From Phellopilus nigrolimitatus (taxonomy: Eukaryota; Basidiomycota; Agaricomycetes; Hymenochaetales; Hymenochaetaceae): 13,051 bases of DNA. The notes under the pieces were generated by a model. That model was given only the letters and a program-made list of their open reading frames with translations, did not search any database and was not told the origin of the DNA. The position numbers were made by a program, and so were the translations under genes. Positions within the stretch are counted from its first letter, which is position 1; each line of letters begins with the position of its first letter. Positions 7,768-13,051 of the stretch are shown here, one piece after another. The stretch lies in assembly GCA_021029095.1 (NCBI GenBank), contig JAJOHG010000580.1, positions 1-13,051 on the forward strand, written 5' to 3'.

Positions 7768-10530
7768 ATGCATCGCAACCTCTTTCGATGCGCATTGTAC
7801 TTGGTCCTGGCCACCCTCGTACAGCTCTCCCTCGTCCACGCCCAGTCCTCCACTTCGGCCTCCTCCAACTCGTCGTCGTCGTCCGCGGTCTCAACTAGCA
7901 GCTTCACAACCACGATCACTACTACCTCCGGCTCGCAGACCTCCGTCATCACCTCCGTAATCCCGACCACCGTCGCTGTGAACTCGAGTGCGAACGCCAC
8001 CGCGACCAGCAACTCAACCACCTCCCAGTCCGCCTCCCCCTCTGCCACATCATTTGCTCTCGACACAAGAATAGATCCCGGCTTCGGTGTCCTCGGCGCA
8101 ATTCTTATCATCACTGGTCTTCCCAGCGCGTTCTGGGGACACAAGAATAGATGGTATACCCGCTCCTACTGTATGCGCGCACGCGTTGCCTCTAACCGAG
8201 TTCTCACAGGTCCTCCTTCTTTCTTATCGGCTTCTACACTTTTGCCCTGGCATGCCTCGCCCTCATCCTCAAATTCGGCGTCCTTGAAGCCGTAAACCCG
8301 CCTACCGATGCAATCCGCGGCGTGTTTGTCTTCGCGTGTTGCATCGCTGGCTTCGCGGGAGGCGGTGTTGCTATCTTCTTCTGGCAGCAGGCAAAATATT
8401 TCATCGGCGCTTGGGGAGGCTTTGCCTTTGGTCTTTGGGTGCAAAGCTTCAGAGCTGGCGGTCTCATACGGCCGGTCGGTTTCAGATGGATCTTGTATAT
8501 TGGTAAGTCACATATCAGCCGGAAGCAAGCCAGCCTGATTTATGGTTTACCCTTTCTAATCGGCGGTTATAAGGTCTCGGCGTTGTTGGGTTCTGCGTAT
8601 GCACACTCCCCAAAGTGCACTATCATGTGCTGCTTGCTTCTACGGCAGCCGTCGGCGCGTCAGCGTTCGTTTTGGGCATTGATTGTTTCACTACTGCAAA
8701 TCTCAAGGAGGTCAGAACACGCCGGTTCTTGTCATATTGAGTGTTACATGCTGACGCCGAGCTTCTCCTGATTAGTTCTACGTTTGGAATCTGGGCTTCG
8801 ATTCCCTCTTCCCAAAGTTTCAGAATAACGGCATCCATTTTCCGATCTCGCAAATGATGCAGATCGAACTCGGCTTGATCGGCGCCTTCACGCTCATGGG
8901 CGTTGCCGTCCAACTCAGAGTCTTGAAAATTCTGCAGTACAAGCTCAAGGAGATCAGCAGGGAGCAGAATAGGCGCAATGAAGAGCTGGAGGCACAAGCC
9001 GCTAGTCGATTCACGATGACAGCGAAGGAATTGGCAGACTGGGAAAAGGATCACGGTAGAGTAGACTCGAACTTATCTGGTCTTCCGCTCTTGAGAGACG
9101 AAGAAGCCCAGTCTCCGGGTACCGAAGAGGCTTCCACACTGATCATGGGTGACCATCGCCGTTCTCGGTACCAGTCAGGTATTTCTGATTTCATGGCTCC
9201 GCCGGACGAGAAACGACAGAACAGCGGCGCGCTACCTGCGATAGACCTCGGACTGGATCTCGAAGCGGACATCCCAAGGGATTTTGTGACTGACAAAATT
9301 TCGAGCCCATCGACCGAGTCGTCAAAGGTATTGTCCGCAAAGGAACGTGAGGATCTAAAGAAGAAGGAGGAGCTCATGGCGGAGATTTCCACTATCCGGA
9401 AGTCCATTGAGCAACTCCGGTCTGCAACACCAGGCTCTTCAGGGGAGGGTGAGCATTCTCGGCATCAGTCGTTCACATCTCGCCGTACTCTCAGCCTCGG
9501 CTTCGCTGAAGCTATGGAAGGTCCAACGCGTCCTCCTCGTTCCTTGGACCCTCATTCAACGGATCCTCGATCTCGCGTTCAGTCAATGGACAGGCTTTCG
9601 CAGACACCGGATGCACTCATGTCTGGGACATCAATAAGTAGACCATCCAGTGCGCCACTTCAAGACGATGTACAGTGGAACGAGTACGTACGCGAACGCA
9701 AGCTGTTCCAGCCCCCTGGCGGTCCTTCTCCGCCTATTATTACGACTCCAGTCGCTCCTCAACCTAGACATCCTCCTCTCACAGTTCCGAATGCAGTTTC
9801 TGAGGCACTCATGAGGCGTCAGCAACAAGAGGCAGCTTTCGGGACCGGTGAATTCGGGACCATGGCCCGTGGGCAATCGGGATCCCATACATCCTCGGAA
9901 GAGCGGCCACTGTCAAGGATGTTCAGTCCACCAAAAGCGACGACTGTAGGAAATAACACTAGAGCGCCAGTGACTATTCTGCCTCCCCGCAAGCCGGATG
10001 CAACGCAACAGGTTCGACCTACGGCGCCACGTACCTACACCTTCGAGGAACTAGCCGAGCGGCACCGTGAGAAACTTCACGATCTTCAAGCGCCGCTCAG
10101 TCGTGCCGAGGGTGAACATGCCAAACTTGCTGAGGCGCGCATCAGATGGGAACGCTCGAAGGAAATCGAACGACAGGTAATGTCCAAGAAGCAAGCGGAG
10201 AAGGCGGCTGCTGTGAAGCAACGTCTGGAGGAGAAGGAGGAGAAGGCGTCGGGCGTTAAGCAGCAGCAGCAGCAGCAGCAGCAACGCTCGCTGAGCGCGG
10301 ACAAGCTCGGCAAGCTCCCGGGTGCATCGACGTCGAAGCGGCAGTCGATGCTGAAGGTCGAGGACTGGAGGCGATTCCAGCAGGAGACAGATGTAGCAGG
10401 GCCTGCACACCCGTCTTCGAAGCGGGATTCGAACGTCCCGTTCCCTGCAGCGCAGGCCGGTCGTGGGCCGGGTCACCGTCAATCATCATCGAATGACCGA
10501 CGCCGGAGCCAGCCACTGCCGCCATCTTAG
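7768..10530 (+). CDS. Seven-helix TM7S3/TM198-like (DUF4203) membrane protein with long disordered tail (856 aa)
   Basis: Exons: 7768-8153, 8210-8502, 8574-8710, 8776-10530 (2,571 nt spliced). Residues 1-25 form a signal peptide (hydrophobic core, cleavage after VHA). Residues 26-95 are Ser/Thr-rich with several N-x-S/T sites, so probably a heavily glycosylated ectodomain. Seven hydrophobic segments follow, starting at about residue 104 (PGFGVLGAILIITGLPSAFWG) and ending near 325; the Gly-rich helices and spacing resemble the TM7S3/TM198-like domain found in many fungal proteins. Molecular function is unknown for the fungal members. The remaining ~530 residues are predicted cytosolic, Ser/Pro/Arg/Glu-rich, with coiled-coil-like charged stretches directly after the last helix, near 165-200 and near 680-770, and a run of eight Gln at 768-775. 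The start is chosen because it begins the signal peptide. Gene identity is by recognised pattern, not by a search. Confidence 0.82.
10261..10284 (+). repeat. CAG microsatellite encoding polyglutamine
   Basis: Seven CAG units followed by CAA encode eight consecutive glutamines inside the cytosolic tail of the DUF4203 protein. Length variation between strains would not shift the frame. Confidence 0.9.
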
Positions 10531-10831
10531 TTTGAACCGGCTGCGAAGGCTGGTGTTATGACTCGGACAAATCAGCCGGCAATCGGACTGCTGTATTACC
10601 AAGGACTTCGTTCTCGCAATTGCTGTCCGCATCAACCGTACTTTAACCCTCCTCGCGTATTCTTCATCTTATGCAGCGATTTCCCCTGCTTTTTCTCCTC
10701 AGCATGGACACGTGCATCGTATGATACAATATCTTGTTGACTTTTTTTTTGCATCTGGACCAGGACCCTATATGTATGCTTGCTTCGGTCCGCTCTCCGC
10801 CTCTCCTGCATTGTCCATCTCATAGCTCGCT

Positions 10832-10853
10832 TTGTCATTCAATTGTCATTCAA
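10832..10853 (+). repeat. 11-nt direct tandem repeat, two copies
   Basis: TTGTCATTCAA occurs twice back to back with no mismatch. This is probably a small slippage duplication in non-coding DNA; no function is suggested. Confidence 0.85.
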
Positions 10854-11123
10854 GTATGCACACTGTCACGACACGCGCACACACATCAACTCTTTCCGCA
10901 ATAGCGTTCGTTTGTATATGACGTTCGTTGCGACTCACTGTCATGTTTCATCATTGAACCGTACGCGTACCTAGTATCTACTTGCTTTGTTTGTTTTTCA
11001 ATCCGACACCACCCGAAGGGATAATTATGCACCTCGTCTTGTTAGATAGGTTTGTTTTGTCTGTACATCTTTATTTCGATATGCCATTGCAATGTTTTCC
11101 ACTCTGAAAGCAGCACATTGACA

Positions 11124-11131
11124 TGACGTCA
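11124..11131. promoter_or_regulatory. Perfect CRE/ATF palindrome TGACGTCA
   Basis: The eight-base palindrome bound by bZIP factors of the CREB/ATF class lies about 130 nt upstream of the ATG at 11262. Fungal Atf1-type stress regulators use this site. An identical octamer also occurs inside an intron of transporter copy 1 (around 900-907), so the motif alone is not proof of use. Confidence 0.4.
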
Positions 11132-11166
11132 TACATGAAGGTGGGGTCTGGTTCTGAGGAACGGTG

Positions 11167-11171
11167 ATTGG
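11167..11171 (-). promoter_or_regulatory. Reverse CCAAT box
   Basis: ATTGG on the + strand (CCAAT on the - strand) sits about 90 nt upstream of the start at 11262, a usual distance for a site of the heterotrimeric HAP/NF-Y complex. It lies 36 nt after the CRE palindrome. Confidence 0.35.
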
Positions 11172-11261
11172 CTAGCGTTTGCGTTTGGGTCCAGTGATCG
11201 CCTTCCCCGCATTACCACCCGTGTCCCACAGTCTCACCTTCTCCCCTTTCTTTGTAACGTC

Positions 11262-12206
11262 ATGCCACACCTGCGAACTCTCTCGCCGTCCGCACTCCAG
11301 CGCTCAAAGTCGGCCCCGAACCCGCTCGTCGACGAGCCCGCAAAAATTCCGCCGGCGCGCGCGCGCGGAGGAGGTCGTTTTGGCCCGTTCGGTGCCGGCA
11401 TGTCACCCTCTACTACTACTACGCCGTGCCCTGCGCTGGCGGTGGACGGGCTGCAAGTGCACATCCAGACTGGGACAGGGACGGGGATGCGAACGCGCAC
11501 GCGCATTCGGCCGAGGACGCGGCCGTGGAGGTCACCGCTGGCGAGCCCGCGGCACGACGCGCGCGAGGACCCCTTCAGCCTCGCGGGCTTCTTCCCCTCG
11601 CGCCCCGGCTCGCCTGCGTGGCGGCACGCGGGCGTGCTGGATGTGGACGAGGATGAGGACGAGGAGATGAGCAAGTTGGAGGTGGAGGTGGAGGAAGAGG
11701 AGGAAGAGGAAGAGGGGAGGGCGGAGGCGCTGCCGCCGCTGCGCTCGCTGTCTATGAACGCGCTGGACGAGTATGCGAGGGAGGTTATTGCAAAGGAGAG
11801 CAGGTTCGGGATCCTCGGGCTCGGTAGGCGCTTTTTCATCCTGCGGATTAGTATTTGTTCGTATGACATATGCGATGCAGTGCGGGTGCCGTCATTCTTC
11901 AAAAGCATCGGGGAGAGCTACTTCGACGAAGCGGAAGAAGACGCGTTGGAGGCGTCGAGGCCTGTGACGTTCGGCGCTTCGCCTGCCGGCCTGACGATCG
12001 ACGAGCCATTCGACGCAGAGACGCTGCGCGAGTCGATGCTGTTGCGGCGCGTAGCGTCGGAGCGGGAGCTCGCTCATGCGGCGCCGCTCGCGGAGCGTGC
12101 GCCCTCGATGGGGAGGCTGGGGCTGTTCGCGCCGACAGCGGACGCGCGGGAGGCGGAGGACGGGTGGGCGAGCACGCTGTACAGGAGGTTCCTTGGCGCG
12201 GAATGA
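11262..12206 (+). CDS. Hypothetical low-complexity acidic protein (about 295 aa)
   Basis: I do not recognise this protein. Proposed exons are 11262-11823 and 11881-12206. The 57-nt intron 11824-11880 (GTAGGC donor, GATGCAG acceptor) is a multiple of three and free of stops, so the unspliced frame would encode 314 aa; the 19 residues it adds are hydrophobic and AT-rich unlike their surroundings, which supports splicing. The N-terminal ~125 residues are basic and Pro/Ser/Arg-rich, including an alternating Thr-Gly and Thr-Arg stretch at about 70-84. An acidic run of mostly Asp and Glu covers about 127-151. The segment after it (PPLRSLSMNALDEYAREVI and on) looks more ordered and may be a short helical domain across the splice junction, ending in a C-terminal part with several RExEL-like charged helices. 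There is no signal peptide or membrane helix. It is very GC-rich at third codon positions. Context gives no clue to function. Confidence 0.6.
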   Translation: MPHLRTLSPSALQRSKSAPNPLVDEPAKIPPARARGGGRFGPFGAGMSPSTTTTPCPALAVDGLQVHIQTGTGTGMRTRTRIRPRTRPWRSPLASPRHDAREDPFSLAGFFPSRPGSPAWRHAGVLDVDEDEDEEMSKLEVEVEEEEEEEEGRAEALPPLRSLSMNALDEYAREVIAKESRFGILGLGRRFFILRISICSYDICDAVRVPSFFKSIGESYFDEAEEDALEASRPVTFGASPAGLTIDEPFDAETLRESMLLRRVASERELAHAAPLAERAPSMGRLGLFAPTADAREAEDGWASTLYRRFLGAE

Positions 12207-12241
12207 ACGGGCGAATTGTTGGCTGGGGACTCTGTGCACCG

Positions 12242-12247
12242 AATAAA
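12242..12247 (+). terminator. Polyadenylation signal AATAAA
   Basis: A canonical AATAAA lies 36 nt after the stop codon of the hypothetical gene, followed by an A-rich stretch. The distance is plausible for cleavage a little downstream, where the inverted repeats lie. Confidence 0.45.
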
Positions 12248-12258
12248 ACAAAAAGAAT

Positions 12259-12297
12259 ACCGCGCTATATGCGCGGTTCTGAGGGCTTCTCAGAAGC
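12259..12297 (+). repeat. Two adjacent perfect inverted repeats
   Basis: ACCGCGC / GCGCGGT (12259-12277) flanks a 5-nt TATAT centre, and GCTTCT / AGAAGC (12285-12297) flanks a single C. The first could form a stable 7-bp hairpin in RNA; the second has too small a loop for RNA but is a near-perfect DNA palindrome. They sit just after the AATAAA signal. Confidence 0.6.
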
Positions 12298-12342
12298 GTG
12301 TGCCCATCTTTGCATGTGGTCTGTCGAAAGGGCGGTTAAGTG

Positions 12343-12350
12343 TATAAATA
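12343..12350 (+). promoter_or_regulatory. Canonical TATA box TATAAATA
   Basis: An exact match to TATAWAWR, the best TATA box in the window. Transcription would start near 12370-12380 on the + strand. It probably serves the gene at the window end, with a leader of about 300 nt, or an unannotated transcript. An ATG at 12405 followed at once by a GTATGT donor-like sequence (12412) could be a tiny first exon. Confidence 0.4.
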
Positions 12351-12684
12351 GGACAGGATACACGGGATATTGTACTGGGAGAGACTTGGATACAGCTCTG
12401 GCGGATGTACGGTATGTAGGAATAAAGCGAGAATTTGTAAAGAGGGGAAGGAGGGAGGAGGGAAAGGGAAGACCGGATGCGGCAGGAGACGGGAATAGCC
12501 GAGAATGTTTTAGTAATCGTTGAGAGTGGACAGGTTGCATTACAAAGTTTCTCTCACCACCACCTCCCACCTTTCTCCCACGGACGCGGCTTGAGAACCA
12601 AGGTAGAATATGAGGACGCTTCACACTTTCCTTCCCCCATTCCTCCCCTCAAACGAGGACCCCTTCCACACTCAAAACCTGGAC

Positions 12685-13051
12685 ATGCCGCCGTCGCGTC
12701 CGGCGACCAACTCCACCACGAAAATCCCCCGCAGCACAACGACAACAGCCACACAACCAGGCAGACCTCAACATCCTCGTAAACTCCCTTTCCGCCTCCC
12801 CGCTCCCCCACCCTGATTCCTCCTCTCTCTCCTCCCCCCATGTCTCCCAGAATGCGTCCCCCCGCCTCTCGTCCGCCGCCCAGGTACCCCATCCCACGCC
12901 GCCGGAGCAGTCCGCAAATATCTCCAGAACACCGTCTCCCGCCAGGCTCAGATGGCCATAGAGACCATCCTCGCGTCTGCCCAGCGCAAGGGCGCTCCCC
13001 ACGAGTCCGTCTGGACCCTCGACAACGTCGGTGCCCTCCCCCAGACCGCAG
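12685..13051 (+). CDS. Unidentified gene, 5' part only, exon structure uncertain
   Basis: The window ends inside this gene. The last part (from about 12907, AVRKYLQNTVSRQAQ) is clearly coding by its strong C/G bias at third positions and helical composition. Two models fit. Model A starts at ATG 12685 (MPPSRPATNSTTK), splices 12779-12883 or 12779-12850, and rejoins the same frame. Model B uses the adjacent frame seen from 12761 (ADLNILVNSLSASP to SSAAQ), which also has coding-like third positions, and removes a short 44-nt intron 12884-12927 to join NTVSRQAQ in phase 0; it would need an upstream first exon, perhaps near the TATA box. I do not recognise the protein; the visible part is a Ser/Thr/Pro-rich N-terminus followed by an amphipathic helical stretch. 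Start and exons are tentative. Confidence 0.4.

Larger units (their letters stand above)
10531..11261 (+). other. Intergenic region between the DUF4203 gene and the hypothetical gene
   Basis: About 730 nt without a supported gene. The first half is T- and C-rich and probably 3' untranslated or terminator sequence, including a run of nine T at 10742-10750. It contains a short tandem repeat (10832-10853). The second half is likely promoter for the gene at 11262, with a CRE palindrome, a reverse CCAAT box and a pyrimidine-rich stretch at about 11233-11250. Confidence 0.5.
12207..12684 (+). other. Intergenic region after the hypothetical gene
   Basis: About 480 nt without a confident gene. It starts with the 3' untranslated region of the preceding gene, including AATAAA at 12242-12247 and two small inverted repeats. 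It then holds a TATAAATA box at 12343-12350 and a purine-rich stretch around 12430-12475. The last part, from about 12550, is C/T-rich and probably the leader of the terminal gene. Confidence 0.5.

Noticed and set aside
10051..10482. Antisense frame with long Leu/Cys/Ala runs
   Set aside because: The runs are the reverse reading of the CAG repeat and the GC-rich coding strand of the DUF4203 tail.
11355..11367. Alternating GC run, possible Z-DNA or recombination site
   Set aside because: Only 13 nt long and inside an Ala/Arg-coding stretch of a GC-rich gene; no further support.
11179..11670. Alternative + strand frame of 163 codons, Arg-rich
   Set aside because: It overlaps the gene at 11262 in another frame, and its Arg/Ala/Gly composition is what GC-rich DNA gives by chance.
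11234..11908. Antisense frame of 224 codons with Ser runs
   Set aside because: The Ser runs are the complement of the Glu/Asp codons of the sense protein; the sense frame has a supported intron and a downstream AATAAA.
12259..12277. Bacterial-type intrinsic terminator
   Set aside because: The stem is GC-rich but no T-run follows, and the surrounding genes are clearly eukaryotic.
1..13051. tRNA genes, CRISPR arrays, transposon ends or a clustered biosynthetic or defence system
   Set aside because: No tRNA-like cloverleaf, spaced repeats, terminal repeats, transposase or biosynthetic enzymes were seen. The gene mix is ordinary fungal chromosome, so I do not claim a new system.

Overview
This is a stretch of ordinary nuclear chromosome from a filamentous fungus, most likely a mushroom-type basidiomycete (Agaricomycetes). 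The evidence is the very dense short introns (48-82 nt, GT..AG, several exons under 20 nt), pyrimidine-rich stretches before start codons, and the protein families present. All six genes lie on the + strand. I see no bacterial, phage, CRISPR or transposon features. Gene models were built by eye from reading frame, splice sites and paralog alignment. In each complete multi-exon gene the spliced length is an exact multiple of three, which is a useful internal check.

Layout. Positions 1-1949 hold the 3' two thirds of a sugar transporter gene of the major facilitator superfamily (MFS); its 5' end lies outside the window. After about 700 nt of intergenic DNA there is a complete tandem paralog (2646-5233, 18 exons, 539 aa). 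The two copies align with no coding-length change across a 1,007-nt core, but differ in three intron positions and have unrelated C-terminal tails. Only 186 nt further on lies a three-exon DEAD-box-type RNA helicase with a mitochondrial-type presequence (5420-7368, 599 aa, MRH4-like). Next is a four-exon membrane protein (7768-10530, 856 aa) with a signal peptide, a Ser/Thr-rich ectodomain, a seven-helix TM7S3/TM198-like (DUF4203) domain and a roughly 530-residue low-complexity tail. Then comes a GC-rich, low-complexity protein of unknown function (11262-12206, about 295 aa). The window ends in the 5' part of an unidentified gene (from about 12685) whose exon structure is ambiguous.

The two transporters form a functional pair: plasma-membrane sugar or polyol uptake, probably divergent in regulation and tail-mediated turnover. 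The other genes look like unrelated housekeeping or lineage-specific neighbours, not an operon-like system. The most interesting material is the intron mosaic and micro-exon structure of the transporter pair, the degenerate helicase motifs, and the unidentified proteins after 11 kb. I found no convincing previously undescribed multi-gene system.
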